In this document: piece by piece, positions 26,401-39,432 of the stretch
Layout of the letters: the number at the start of each line of letters is the position of its first letter
Position numbering within the stretch: the first letter of the stretch is position 1
Origin: Strigamia acuminata
Lineage: Eukaryota > Arthropoda > Chilopoda > Geophilomorpha > Linotaeniidae
Direction: 5' to 3'
NCBI GenBank assembly: GCA_949358305.1
Contig: OX442320.1
Location: 6,836,259-6,900,258 of the forward strand
Length of the DNA stretch: 64,000 bases
Notes under the pieces: generated by a model
What the model saw: the letters and a program-made list of their open reading frames with translations, nothing else
Databases searched by the model: none
What the model was told of the DNA's origin: nothing
Program-made: the position numbers and the translations under genes

Positions 26401-29221
26401 CGAGCGAACGACATCGTCCTCCACCTACGCATGCAGGTAGAGTGTATCTCGCTCCCCTTGCTTCGTTCCCAGCCGCCCCCCTCCCACCTCCTCTCCCCCC
26501 GTCTCTCTCTCTCTCTCGCTGTCTTTTCCCGTTCGTACTCTCCCTTGGGTGAGTGTCCTGACCCGTGTGCGTTCGCCTCGGTCTTAATTATTGACTGCGT
26601 TTGTTGTCTCGCCTTGATGCTATCGCGGCCATTGCGCTCGCCCGTTATCTGGCTGGGGACCCCGCATGGTGTCGCCGGCTCGCCATTGGTCAGTAAGAGG
26701 CGGACGGGGCGAATGCAAGGGCCATCAAGAAACGCGTGTCGCCATATTCGCACGCCTGAGCCAATATTTGCGATTATCAAGGCAGAGTGGGCGGCGCATG
26801 CGCATAATTCATTCTTCTTTAATCATATTTCTTGAGGTCCGATAAAAGAGTAAGATGAGACGCGCGTCGCGGAACGGCAACGGGATGGGATGTGGAGTGG
26901 GATGGGGTGCGATGCGATGGGGAACGCAACCCAATAGGTTTTCGTGTCACCTGCTTCTCTTTGTTTTGGTCGAATATTTATTTCAATTTTTTATCAGTTT
27001 GCTTAATGCGATAATGTATATTCATTTAAGGGCTTGCAAATATGTTTAATAACTATAATTATGCATGTAACGATCGGAAAGCGATTTTTTCCTTCTTTTT
27101 ATTAATTTTTTTTTTTTGTATACTTAAATTTTTTAAATTTTTTTTATTTTTTAAAATTTTTTTCTTTTTTCTTCGGGAAGCGCTTTTGTTTTGTGATTCA
27201 GCGATATCATTAGCTGAGCATCCTAATCACTTGCCTCCGCCTGCAATCGGAGCTGGCGGCCACGAACGCGGATGGGATGTGGGCGAGGTGGAGGGATGAG
27301 GGGTGAAGGCGCGCGGATCGATGTCGAGGCGTTTGCATCTTCGTTGTAACGAGTTAGTTTCTTGCTGATCGGTGGACCGAGCGAGAGGCATCGTGGGAGT
27401 TGCATTGATGGGGCCAACGCTAATTATTTTAATTATTCAAATGAGGCATTGATTACCAGCGCTGCCTCGTTCCGTCCATTTGCTCGTGTGAACGCGTCCC
27501 CTCTCGGCCACAACTCCTTGTGCCGTTTTCCATGTTTATTGCATTTACTGTGGCAAAAGCATGTTGGGACGGCGCGCGGACGCCTCTGGGACACGAATGG
27601 GTTGTCCAATTAAAAATTTGCACATTTATTACCAATAATTGGGCCCCGGCCCGTCGAGAGGAATGGACAATGAGGGGTAATGGGGTTGATGTCACCCTCA
27701 AAACAAGGCGTCTCTGGGGGCAAATTAAATGGAATTATGAGATGGAGAAGTCGGCGCCAACCGACACCTTTTTTGTGTATCGTCAGGTGCAGGGGATCGA
27801 GATGAGTGTGCTTAAAGGGTTGCCGGGGAGGGCGAGCGAAATGGAGAATGGCGTGGAAGGAAAAGAGATGCCTGCTAATTATGCGTCATCTCGACGAGGG
27901 AGATGACCAAGGATACGAGGAGAAGCAGCTGGAAAAGAGAGAAAGAGAGAGAGAGATAGAAGGGGCAGGCAAGGAAAAGGGAGACGCGTCATCGGGGTGT
28001 GCAGATAAGAAGCAGTGTGAGGGAACGGGGCCTCTCTGTGACCGCTGCTGCCGGAAATGAACGGTTGGGATTGGGGCCGATAGCGGGCGTCGGCGTCGAC
28101 TGATAGAACTCGGCCGGCGTCAGTTTACAGCCGTCATCCGTTCGCTTTTCTTGCCAGCGCCCTTCTTCCCCTCCCCCGCTGCAGTTTTCGTCGAAGCTGT
28201 TTTGCTGTGTTTTGGAAATATTTGGTCAATATGGAGCAGCTGATGAGGTTTAAAAGAAAGGAGATGTGGGGGGGGTGGGGGGAAGGGGTTTGGAATAATA
28301 ATGGAAGGAATAAAGAGAGAGAAAAAAGGGGAAATGGAGTTTGGTCCATCGATTGTGGCTCGACCCTCGCGTTCAAAGTCGGACGAGGGCATCGGATTTT
28401 AAACGTGGCAGTTAATTTAATAAAATTGCGGGCGCAGATATAGAGAAATAAATTACTGCGTTTGCATAGAGGCAATTTGCCATGGGCGCCCGCCATACGC
28501 CAAATGGGCGACTCCCCTCCAGATTAAAATTGCACGAGGACTGCGCTGAGGGAAGTTGAAGGCAAAGGGTAGGGAAGGGGGACAAGCGAGGAAGACCACG
28601 CATGCGTAGCAAACCGTGTTGGAAAATAAAATAAGGAGGAGAAGGAAAAAAGGGAGAAAGTCGGAAAGCGTGGCGGTGCATGGATGAATGGAGGCTGGTC
28701 ACATGGTCAGTTTTAGTTAAAGGGATGTAGGAGCGTTTTTGTTTTTCTTTTAATTTGTTTTTGGGTGTTTTTCACCTGCGGTGGTTGCGACCGGGTGTTT
28801 TTTCGGGTCGCGTGGGCGGCGAGTGACGTTGATTAATGACGATTTGTTAAAATTCAGTTTGATTTCTTCCAAGCGTCGGGGGCAATTAATCTTCCATTTT
28901 TCAAATTTGACACCTGTCGTTTGTATGGCGTTTCTCTCCGTCTTAATTCGTGTCCCCCGACCACCGCGCCGTTCCTTGGCAGCTTTGCCAGCTTTGCGCG
29001 CTCTCTCTCTCTCTCTCCCGGTTGATCGGTGCCCCCTTAAACGCCGGCGTTGCTCGGTCCGTAGACTTATTTGCGGCTAAATCAGTGCGTGATGGCGGCG
29101 GATGGGGCGTGGCGTGTGTCGTCACTTAGGGATGCTCGCCACAGTTGTCGGATGCTGCGTTCTCCTTGGTTTTGAGAAGATGGTCTCCATTTTGAAGGGA
29201 GGGACGGAGGGAAGAGAAAGA

Positions 29222-29252
<31 letters not shown>

Positions 29253-32200
29253 GCGTGTATTGATTAGTTGCGTCTGGATCCTCGGCCAATTAGTCCGCAC
29301 TCCCTCCTTCCCTTCCTTCGCCTTCTTCCTCTCTCTTCGTTTTCCCCTTTCTCTTGTCGTCTCAACCCTTTGATTAGTGCGTTCAGAATAAAACGACCGC
29401 GGCGTCCACTCGAGATAAACACTCGGTTATTAGAGGAGCGATGCGATATCCGGTTGAGCGTAATGGCACTTTTCCATTAAACGAATATTATCCCAGAGGA
29501 ATAAAAATGGTGGACCGAGAGGTAGTGATGATGATGTCATTGATCGGTGCCGTGATGATGAGGAGGATGATGGAGGTGTTATCCGATCGTTTTGTCGCGG
29601 TGTCCATTGGAGGTCGCGTCCCGTTCTTGACCCCGACGGGTGGATGTGGTCGTTGGGTTTATTGACTCGCCATTTTGCGTTTACGATTCATAAAATGGTG
29701 GGGGTGGAGAGAGGAGAGGACGATGTGGTCGTGTTGGATACAATACAATTCTTTCGCTTTTTTTCTTTCGAAGGTTTTTGGAAAAACATTTAATTTGCTT
29801 CGAGTTTATAAATCGGTGACGTCGTGTTGGTTTTTATTTCCTGTGTTTTATTTCGCAACTTGTGTTGCTCCTTGTTGTTGTTGTGGTGACATCAATTTTC
29901 CATTACGGCATCGATTTCCGGTTTAGTCGGCACACCGCCTTTCCGATAAATCTGTGATTCCACCCACCACAGCAGAGCAGAGCAGAGCAGAGAGTGGGAG
30001 GCGGATGAAGAAGGAGGGAGACGCGAGACGCGAGCGAATTGTGCTTGTGCGTCGGCATCTGTTGCGTGCCCCTACCAGCAGGCGGCACTTTGCCAACTTG
30101 TTGCTGTTGGGTTTTGATGACGGCATGAATGGCGGAATCGAGTGGAATGGAGAGGAGAGGAAGGTGAAGGCGGGGGGGAGAAGGGGGGGCGAGTGGATGG
30201 GGGAAATCAGTGGTGGCGATGGCCGCTCAGGTGAGCTGGGAATCATTTTTCATGCGGGCACGAAATGAGCCCGCCTGATGAATAGCTGCTTCTCCTTTCT
30301 TCAATATGATGTCCATCCTTAATTAAGGGACTGAGGACGCTCGCTTGTTGTGTGTTTCGCCACAGGGGGGGCGGGAGTCCCACGGCCAAATTACGACGGC
30401 CCCAAGATCCGGAATTCCTCGAGCGCGGCTTTAATGATGATTTAAGCCAGTCGAAGGTCGCTCGCCTTGCACATGGCCGCCCCGATTGAAACCACTTGGC
30501 GCTGCCTGCCGCCTAACTCGCTCTTTCGCCGTTCGTTTTCTCTCGTTCGTTCTCTCGCTCTCTGCCGGTCGATAAGTCGGATATGGTTTGGTATGTGGTC
30601 GTGATGTGAGGTGGAGGTGAGGTGTGTGGGGGTGGCAGGGGGGTGGGGGTTAGTTTTGCGTCTCTGTTGATGATGGCGATGGCGGACACGTGCATTTTAA
30701 CGAAACGGATCTGGGTGTGTTGGGGAGGGATCTCCGAAATCCATTTGGAAAAAGAAAGCGACAAAAAAAGGCGCCACAGCAGCCAGTTGAGGGCGTCTCG
30801 TGGGCTCCTTGAAAGCCCACATTCCGGGACTGAGTGATGTGAGTGGAGGGTGGAGGGGGCACTTTTATTATTCTCCTCTAATGGGACGCTGGCGTTCGGT
30901 TCTCCATCCCCACCACTTTCCGCCCCTTCTTTTTTTCTTCTTTTCTATTTTCTTTTTTATTTTCTTTTTTTTTTATATGTATTTTCAGTGTGTACTCCCT
31001 CGCGCGTCTTGTATTTCTCCTTTGCGACGGTCCACCGGCCCCCCTCGGTGCGCAGGGGGTCGGGAAGCGTTGGTTGCGAGGGAGGGGACGGCGGAGACGC
31101 GGGGAGAGGAAGTTTGATCGAATCTGCGAAGAAAAATCAAAGATTGAATCGAGAAAGTACACATGTTTGTTGCGGGGATGCGATTCGGTTCGTTCCTCTT
31201 CTTCCATATTGCGCATTTGGCCCCGCCTGCCGCTTATCTCGGGCGTTGATCGCAGTTCATAATTCGGATCTCCTCTTCGTCTGAGGTTGCGTCACACGAT
31301 AAAGATCAATCGACCCGGCACCAAAGAAATGGCGGCAGCTGCAAGTTGACGCTGCGGCTGCTGCCTGCTGTTAATTAAGGAGAGGGAGAGAACGAGACGA
31401 GTCGCGGGGAGCAAAATGGCGGTGCCGGGAGAGAGGATGAGTTTTTGAAAAGACCCGCTTTTGTCGGGTCCTGTGAGCCACGGGGCTGCTGAGGTGCATC
31501 CGCGCGAACAGGGGAAACGAGGAACGCCGTGCATTCGTATGGGAAGCGAGGAAATGAAAGCGAAATATCCAAGCCCCCTCTTCACTCTTGACTCTTTCGT
31601 CTTCGTCGTCTAACTCACTCACCCCCACACTCCCACCCACTCTTCGGACCGAAAACGAGGCTTCTTTTTAACTCCCCGAGGGCATAATGGATAAAAATGG
31701 GCACCGTCGTCATCCCCCCATACTCTTGCTCATGCCCACGTAATGGCCTTATGGCTGGCGTTTCCCCCCGCGTCCTCAGTTAAGGTCTTTTACTGTCAGA
31801 GGAAAACATAACGCCCTCGAGGCAATAAGGGATAACCCTTTGGCGTCATCAATAAAACATGGCATGAGACAAAAGTGGCAGGTGGCGAATAAGTTAACTC
31901 GCAGCGGCTTGCATCAAAAGACACCTGGCAAAGAAAAGGTGTGATGAGCAATAAATGGAAGGCTGATCGCCGCCTGTCATAAATTCTATCATCCATCAGT
32001 CTTTTGCGTCCTTTTGTTGGCCTCGCCAGCCTCGGGATAAGCGTCAATAAACGAACTGCAGGCAGCGGTGCCACAAAGACATTAATTACAACGACCAATG
32101 GCTAATTGGAGGTGATGGTGGGAGTTCGGGGCACTCGGAGCCAACTGACCCTGTGGTTAGGGGTCGTTTTACAGCGCAGAGGACCCCCCACATAGACATT

Positions 32201-35200
32201 TCGATTACCGATGAAAATGGCCGAGATGCTGCGCTGGACAGTGGATCAATTTAATAAGATGGCAGCGGCCATTAACTGCTTGTTGTGCTTTTTTTCTTTC
32301 TTTTCTTTTTCTTTTTCTCGCTTTGTTCTCATTCGCTTTTCCTCCGAGATGTTGTTGACTTGGGATGCAATTGATAAAATAAAAAAAAATAAAAAAAAGT
32401 GAGCTGCGCGTTCCCTGTGGTGGTTGTGGGTCAGTGTTGAGCCTGTGGCGATTCGGTGGTGCGTGTCGTTTCCGGTCATTTTGTGTCAATGGTGGATTCG
32501 CCATTGGTGCTTGCGCATCAAACGGATATAAAAAAAATAAAATAAATAAATTTAATGACGGTAATATGAAAAGGTTCGAGGGATGGGAAGGGAAATCGAA
32601 TGTTTGTTTTGTTTTTTTGTTCTTTTTTTATGTTTAGAAATGTGTATTTGCGTTTTGATTAGTGCGAGAGGGAGACACGGATGTGAAAAGGGCGAAAAAA
32701 TGGCCTTGAATTGGCACAGGAAGCCCATGAGAACTTTCCTGCACGGCCCCTCATTAAAGGCCTAATTATGGGCGGGGATCGAGATGGCCATCGCGACCGA
32801 TCATCTCTAATTAATCAATAAACGAATGGATTTAGGGGCTCGATTAGAGCATTGATGGATGGCTTTGAGCTGCTGGCGAGGCTCTGATGATTGTATTTAG
32901 GTCTAATTCTGTTCCCGTTTCTTGTTTTGCTTCAGATCTGATGCCAGTGCTCGAGTATTGCATGGCAACGCAGCAAAAAGTGCAACGACTCAACGATTTA
33001 GAGGTGGAAAACAGACAACTGAAGGAGACGTTGCACGAATATAACGCAGAATTCAAGGAAGTGAAGAACCAAGGTGAGTGCATAACGCGTTTTCCCAACA
33101 CTTTTCCCGGAAATTGGTGATTAGCGTGACGTCACCGCTGGACACGGTGTCGATGGGCTTGCTCGTTTTCTTTTTCCCATTTTTAAATTTTTTTTTTATT
33201 TTTTTATTTTGTATTTTAATTTTTTTGTTCTGCTACAATGGATCCTAGTGTAACTGATAGTTGCTTTAATGGCCGATAATTTCATTAAATCCTGTGAGGA
33301 TTGGCCGCGTTCGCCCGTGTGCATGCGTGCATGAATGGAGACGCATCCGTTTCCGGTCGGCCTCGTGAGCCACACGCGATCTTCCTTCGGGTGAATGCCA
33401 ATGGACTCGCAAAACTGGGTGGAAAACAAAACCGAACTTTCCATTCCCATCCCCCTTTCGAGATTTTTCACTCTCTTTTTCGCCGAGCGGTCCATTAAAC
33501 GAGAAAAGAGAGACAGCGAGGGGGGAGAGTGAAGAGAAATGACGGAACGCCGTGTTTGTATCCCCGCGCGAAGGTCTCGGCCCGGTCCCTCGAGTGCAGA
33601 TTGGGTCTGCGCATTGACACCTGGGAGGGGATCATCTCGATAATGATGATGAGACTGTGCCAAATTGATTTACTGCAATAGGGGAGGTGTAGTGGTCGAG
33701 TCACCCTTGTGAGTACAGACCACCGCCTCCCTCCCTCCTTCTCGCTCCTCTTGCCGACTTCTCACCTGTGCGAGGCGTCCGCGGAGTGATGAGCGCGACA
33801 CTGATGGATTTGGCCATTGTGGGAACGCTGGTAAGACGAGTTTCCTCCCACGATGGGAGCGGGGGGTTGGGGGGGGGGCAGGGAAATGTGTAATGAAATA
33901 TTCACTGAGGGCGAAATATTTATTTGTTTGTTTTTGTTTTGCGTTTTTTTGACAGAAGTGACAATCAAACAACTCAAGGAGAAGATTAAAGAATACGAAG
34001 AAAGACTGGACGCGGCAGTACAGGTGGGTGTGATTGAGGGAAGAGCGTTTTTGCGGCGTTGCGGGAGCTAATTTTGTTCGTTCGGGGGGTGTTTGCAGAT
34101 CCGCATTCAGGAGAAGGAGACGAATCTGGAACGGCAATTCGCCACTAAGGAGCGACACCTGAACGAGTCGCATAAACTCGCCACCAAGAAACTGGGAGAC
34201 ACGGAGCAACACGTGACCAACTTACAAAGTGGTGAGCAGCGCTCAGTGTTCGTTGACCCGGGGCGTTAAATCAGTTGCCGCATGCGCAAAAGGGTTAAAA
34301 AGGCCATAAAATGCCGGCGCCGAAGCGGACGCTGAACTGCGCTAACCTGACACGGCGCATTTGCATATTTTTCGCCGGCCTTAGCGCCCACCTCCTCCCC
34401 CCTCCTCCCCCCGCGCGCCTTCCCCCCGTTGGGTTTTTGCGTTCGGCCCAGTGGACACGGGGGAGACGAGACGAGTAAGCCACTGCGACCCACATGGAAG
34501 GAAATTAGCGATAAGATGCGCGCGCCGCGTGACTCGGATCGGGGAGGGAGAGGGGCGCGAAGAGCAGATCCGCTTTGGTCATCGACTGCCAATCGCTGTC
34601 GTCGGATGCTTGGCTGGAGGCTAATCAGGGTGCACGGAGATGCCACATGATTCCCCTGCAGCCAGGTGACGCCTCACAGATCCCGACTGGAACGCAATGC
34701 CACAGCCACGGACCGACACGGACAGCTCAGGCCACTAGGGGAAATACAGCTCTATAAAGTTAATGTTTTTTGACTTTGCCAGTAGATGGCACATGCAAGG
34801 TCAGGTTGAAATTTCCGTATACTTTTTTTGTTTTTCAATGTTTTTGTTTGCGTTTGTTTTGTCGCGTCTTCGCGCTTAAACGCGGAGATAATTAATTAAA
34901 ATATTTAAGGTTTCAAAAATGGACGAGAAAATGGTGTTTTAATTCGAAATAAATTGTTTAAATTGTTTAAATCGTGTTCGAAACGACGGAATGTATCGGA
35001 AAAAACTTGTGAAAAGTGGCGTCGCCGGCATTTTATTTTCTTTATTTTCGTTGTCTTTCTTTCCCCCTCGATGCAACCACAAAGGAAAATCGTAACTATC
35101 TTTCTTTGTGTCCCTCTTACCACTGTCCCGAGGGCAGACATGGGCCGACGGCGCAATCAAGACATTAGCACGGAGGACACGTCGTCCCTCGGGCTGCCCT

Positions 35201-38200
35201 CCCCCGATTAACAGGTGTGCGCCTTACCTGTCGGCCGCGTCCAACAAGGTCATTTGCCGCGAGGGGCAGACGAGCCTGCCAATATAGCGGACGCCAGCGC
35301 TTTTTTTTGTGCCTTTTATACTCATATTTGGTCGTGTTTGTTTTTTTTTCGTTCTCCTTTCAGCCTTGGATATTTCGCAGTCGGAGTTGTTTGACCTCAG
35401 GAGCAAATATGATGAGGAGTCGCATGCCAAGTGAGTTTACGTTTTTAACTTTTGATTGTTTTCTTTCTCGCCTTTTCTTTGTGTTCTTCCACATCTCACT
35501 TGTCGTCGGCCATTTTTTCTTTTTAATCCCATCGTTTGTTGTTGTTTGATTTTTTTTTTTTTTTGTTTGATTTTTTTTTTGTGAAAAAATTTTTGTTTCT
35601 TCTCCTCCCCACCCTTCCTTCCTTTTTGCACCCCTGGCGTCCACGCGCCACTGGCCACGACGATCTGTTTTTGCCCGCGGCCGCGCCGAGGTGGTCACGC
35701 GAGCGAATTCGCACAAGCGAGACGGCCACGAGCGGCCACCGGCAAATATGACCAGTGACCCCCCGCTTGACCAGTCTGATGATGGACTTGTTGGTGTTTG
35801 CAGGTCCGATGAGATGGAGATGATCCTCAACGACCTGGAGCGAGCCAATCAGGTGAGTTATCGGAAAGTTTAACATTTTTTCCATTAGTTTTGAAATTTC
35901 TTCTTCTTGTGATGCCCTCCTTGTTTTCTTTGCCCACCCCTCGCGACCCTTGCCCGGCCCCGTGGTGTAATTCACAATTGAGCGTTGAGTGAAACGTTCG
36001 TCAGCCCCCCGCAGCTGATTCCGCCCCCGCGTTCCCCGGTGGCTTTGATGGCGGCTCCCCTCGGCTGATGGATGTCTGCCGCCAAGTGATTTGTGTCCTT
36101 CATGTTAATTAGCGAGCACCCTGCTGGACACCAAAAAGAGATGGTTCGTTAAGGAGAAGGGCCGTAAATCGAATACCACCGAGTCGAAGAGGTCATTCAG
36201 GTGATGATCCGTCAAGGGAAGCTCCAGACACACACCGCACATACTTGTTGCTTCTTTTTTTCGTCTTTTCTTTATTATATAATGCCCACCTGTTTAGCTC
36301 GGGGGTGTTTCGTTTATTTTGGTTTTAAAATTCTTCGGTTGTTCTATATTTTTTTGTTTTGTTTTATCGATTCGGTTTTATCTGGCGCGGGTCCCCCCTT
36401 TGCAGCACTCACTCCACGAGGGGAGTTACGACGTTGGCCTCGTGTCGGGCTCACGTTCGTTGTCCGTCGGCCGCAGGTGGTGTAAATTTCTCTCGGGCTG
36501 TCGTTTGGTGGTTCGATAATGATCTTGGGTCGAGCGTCGTTTGCGCGCCACGTCTCGGTCATTGCGAGGAAGTGTTTGCGGGGGCTGAAAAGGGGGTTTG
36601 GTTGGCGGAGCGTTGCGGAGGAAGGGGGGGAAGGGGTATGGGGTGTGACGATAGCGGCGGTCGACGTCATGGACCACTGGTTTGTTTATAAACTCGGGGT
36701 AATTAAGTCGGTTGGCGTTTGGCGTTGTCGGGAGGGTTGAGGCGCGCGCCGTGTCTCGTTGTGGCTGTGGAAATTTCATTTTCCATTTCCTGCCCCAAAT
36801 CTTCACAATTAGATAGCTAATTAATTACATTTAATGTTGCAAAGTAAGTTAAACAAGCGCAGCACAGGCAACTGAATATTCATAGATTGAAGATAACATT
36901 AGTAAGCCAGTTATGCAGATTACTGCGAGGGGATGGCTAGATCCGGGCTATATGCTCGAAAAGTGACTGAATTTTTGTCTTTCCTCCCAGTTGCGCATCG
37001 CGCGTCAACTTGCCTCCTTCGCATCCTACTCTCTCTTACCCTCCCACCCTCCCGGACCCCCCATCCACCCCCCCGCACACAAAGATAATTAAATCATTAG
37101 CACTAATTGAGTTTTCACTCCATTTGCATCCATCAAAATACACGAGTCGTCTCGAATTTTTATTTTTTGGAATTATTATTATTTTTATATTTTTTTTAAA
37201 ATATTTTTTTTTTTGTTTGATTATTATTAAATGTTGTCGTCGTCGACTTTTGTCGTTGTTGCAGAGGGCGGCGTTGGCCGAGAAGGAAGTGGCGCAGCTT
37301 AAGGAACAGCTCGTGGCGGCCACGCATTCCCTCCAACTGGCCGACAAGATCCAGAAGGCACCCGACATGGAGCAGACGATCGACATCTTGACACGCAGCT
37401 CCCTCGAGGTGGAGTTGGCCGCCAAGGAAAAGGAGGTGACACCATACTACCACCCCGTCATATGAAGCGCCCTCTAGTCGTTAACATTTTTTTCTTTTTT
37501 TCTTTTTTTGTCGTCTATTATCGCTTTCTTCTTCCCCCCGTCTCTTCCTTTTTACCCCTTGTCGTGTTGTCGTTGGTTTGTTCCGCTTTACACTCGTCTC
37601 TGGGGCCGTACCCCTTTGCTGCCATGGCTTTCGTGCAACTAACACTTGATTTTTTCTCTCTTTATCTCATTGCGTCTCGTCCAGGAGTCGGATCTGTTAA
37701 CCAAAAAGAACATGCAGGCAAGCTTAATTTAGATGTTAAATTTTTTTTATTTTTTATTTTTTTATAACATGTAAATTTGAGGTGGTGCCTTGGGAAATTT
37801 TTCAAGGGTGTTTGAGGGGATCTCGGGGAGAAGGAGAGTAATTAATATATGTTTTTTTTTTCTTCTTTTTTTGTAATTGCGAAGATCTCACAACTCGTAG
37901 ACGATGTTCAGAGGTTGCAGTCCACTATAAAACAAATGAAAGAAACGGCCAGTGCGCAGGTATTAAATGGAATTAATTGATATATATTTTTTTTAATTGA
38001 TTTTGTTTTAAGATCGCTCGGTTAGAAGAAGCACTGGAAGAAAAAAATCGGTTGGTCCAGCAACTGGAGGACAAACTCCTTGCTCAAAAAGATTACGATG
38101 AAATAAAGCGAGAACTTAGGTGCGTATGTGAGATGTGCTGGATTGGTATCGAGAGGGTTAAATCGATTGAAACGGAGGGCAAGCGGTTGAATCGCGATCT

Positions 38201-38600
38201 GATACGCCATTAATACGCTCGCGCATGTCTATACGCGTCTATGCTAAAGTGGATGTTATCATTTTGCATTATTCAAAACATGGTGCGGATCGACCGGTAG
38301 TCGGAGCAAGTTTTCGAAACAAGTGCATTTACATGTTTTATCTCGCGTGTTGTCCTCTTCCCTTATTTGAACGTACGGGAATGCGGTCAGGACGAGAAAT
38401 AAAAGAAATGCTCGGGAATCGGGACTGTTTTGTTATTGTTTTTTATTTTTGTTTTTTATTTTTTTGTCGTTGCAGCATTTTAAAGTCGATAGAGTTCTCG
38501 GAAAGCGGGCAGAAACCGTTGGAAGTTCTGCTGGTGGAGAAGACGAAATCGCTTCAGACGGAAAACACGACGCTCAAAGGGAGCAATGCCGACGTGACAG
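9905..38600 (+). CDS. Cux: Cux/CASP shared N-terminal exons 1-13 (coiled coil)
   Basis: These exons encode the first 422 residues common to the Golgi protein CASP and the Cut/Cux transcription factor. Exons: 9905-9967, 19699-19809, 20221-20347, 32936-33073, 33956-34023, 34099-34231, 35364-35430, 35804-35852, 37265-37435, 37685-37717, 37885-37959, 38013-38119, 38476-38600. Phases are continuous. The start [19 protein letters not shown] matches human CASP MAANVGSMFQYWKRFDLQQ, which decides the ATG at 9905. Other anchors are [55 protein letters not shown] and [14 protein letters not shown]. The heptad-rich sequence predicts a long coiled coil. The 33-nt exon 37685-37717 ([11 protein letters not shown]) uses a GC donor and looks like a cassette exon. 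Introns 1 and 3 are 9.7 and 12.6 kb. Vertebrate Cux1 also has an alternative first exon; I could not find an equivalent. Confidence 0.93.
11060..11103. repeat. (TC)n pyrimidine tract
   Basis: Interrupted TC run in Cux intron 1. Confidence 0.8.
12799..12838. repeat. (GAATGA)n and (GACGA)n tandem repeats
   Basis: About four AATGAG-type hexamers grade into about three GACGA pentamers. ORFs across it are repeat translation. Confidence 0.8.
20375..20404. repeat. T30 homopolymer
   Basis: Uninterrupted T-run shortly after the exon 3 donor of Cux/CASP. Confidence 0.9.
22291..22318. repeat. (TTTGG)n pentamer repeat
   Basis: Five tandem units in Cux intron 3. Confidence 0.85.
23611..23650. repeat. 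G-rich tract with quadruplex potential
   Basis: Six or more runs of three to eleven Gs separated by one to four bases within 40 bp. Alternating GC follows at 23724-23738. Confidence 0.75.
25080..25097. repeat. G18 homopolymer
   Basis: An uninterrupted G-run of about 18 bases in Cux intron 3, preceded by GAGAGAGC. Confidence 0.85.
29222..29243. repeat. (GAT)n microsatellite
   Basis: Seven tandem trinucleotides in Cux intron 3. Confidence 0.85.
29971..29994. repeat. (AGAGC)n pentamer repeat
   Basis: Four to five tandem units in Cux intron 3. Confidence 0.8.
37685..37717 (+). other. Cux: 33-nt cassette microexon with GC splice donor
   Basis: A good pyrimidine tract and CAG precede GAG TCG GAT; the exon ends ATGCAG followed by GCAAGC, a rare GC donor in otherwise strong donor context. 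It encodes [11 protein letters not shown] with phase 0 at both ends. Leaving it out joins AAKEKE directly to [12 protein letters not shown], which aligns without a gap to human AAKEREIAQLVEDVQRLQ. It is therefore probably optional. Confidence 0.7.
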
Positions 38601-38923
38601 GTAGGACACTTTAAAAGTTTCTTGGCTTCACCTGTCTCCTTATCTGTTTGATCCGCGTGCTGTCCTTGTCCTTCATCTTTCTCCGTTGCCTGGGGCTCGA
38701 GTTCCTCTGGAGACGCCCGTCAGTATAAAAGTGTGGTGGGACCCGAGGGTGCCCCCCCTCGATCTTCCCCCAGTTTGTCCGTTCGTTCTTCTCCTCCTTC
38801 CGTGTGCACCTGTGTCGTGTGCGTTGGTTGGTGTGTCGTCCAGGGAGAGGCCGCTGGCCGCATGAGAGAAAGGTGTACAAACGCAAATCAGGAACAGCAA
38901 GAGCAGCAGCAGCAAACATCCTC

Positions 38924-38957
38924 TTCCTCTTCTTCTTCTTCTTCTTCTATTTCTTCT
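38924..38957. repeat. (TTC)n microsatellite
   Basis: TTC units grading into a long T-rich tract (to about 39180) ahead of the first Cut-specific exon. The tract may affect which acceptor exon 13 uses. Confidence 0.8.
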
Positions 38958-39432
38958 TATTCTTCTCATTCTTATTCACATTTCTTTTATTTCTATCTAT
39001 ATTTCTCTTTTTTTTTCTTTTTTTTTTCGATTTTTTTTTTTTTTCGTTTATCAAAACTTTTTTTTTTATTACTTTTTTTTTCTATAATCTTAATTCTACA
39101 TTTTTTCATTATCTTTCTTTTTTTTATGCATGCTTTTTTTTTTAAAAGGAATTTTTTTAAATTTTTTTTTTTTTTTTAAATAAAAATTTATTATACCAAA
39201 TATATTTTTTGTTTGGCTTGTTTTGAGTTAATTAAATGCAATTTGATAATATAATTTTTTAGAAATAAAAAAAAAAATTATATTATTTTAAAAAATTTAA
39301 AATTTTAAAAAAAAAAAAAATTTAAAAATAATTATTTTTATTTTTTTGTTTTTGAAAATAACAAAAAATCAGTAAATAAAAAAGGGTCGAGATTCTCGAC
39401 ATTTAAGGCGTTTTTGCACCTTTCTCTTGCAG

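Larger units (their letters stand above)
20348..32935 (+). other. Cux/CASP intron 3 (12.6 kb)
   Basis: This is the longest intron in the window. It contains a T30 run at 20375-20404, (TTTGG)n at 22291-22318, G-rich tracts at 23611-23650 and 25080-25097, alternating GC at 23724-23738, (AT)n near 24242 and 24780, (GAT)n at 29222-29243 and (AGAGC)n at 29971-29994. One short ORF with a good donor at 21956-22102 is noted separately. ORFs over 100 codons here are either low complexity or lack recognisable sequence and splice structure. Confidence 0.5.
33074..39432 (+). other. Cux/CASP introns 4-13, including those over 300 bp
   Basis: Between the listed exons, introns at 33074-33955, 34232-35363, 35431-35803, 35853-37264, 38120-38475 and 38601-39432 exceed 300 bp. 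They contain T-rich tracts, and the last holds a TTC-rich and then T/A-rich stretch (38924-39370) just before the first Cut-specific exon. I see no further genes in them. Confidence 0.55.

Noticed and set aside
26431-26835. A 134-codon ORF in Cux intron 3
   Set aside because: It runs through TC-rich sequence, has an overlapping ORF of similar size on the other strand and no recognisable sequence; typical of GC-richer non-coding DNA.
27520-27906. A 128-codon ORF in Cux intron 3
   Set aside because: No domain or splice signals that fit Cux phases, and no start context or polyadenylation signal that supports a nested gene.
38733-39179. A 148-codon ORF rich in Ser then Phe
   Set aside because: It is translation of TTC and T runs, not a protein gene.
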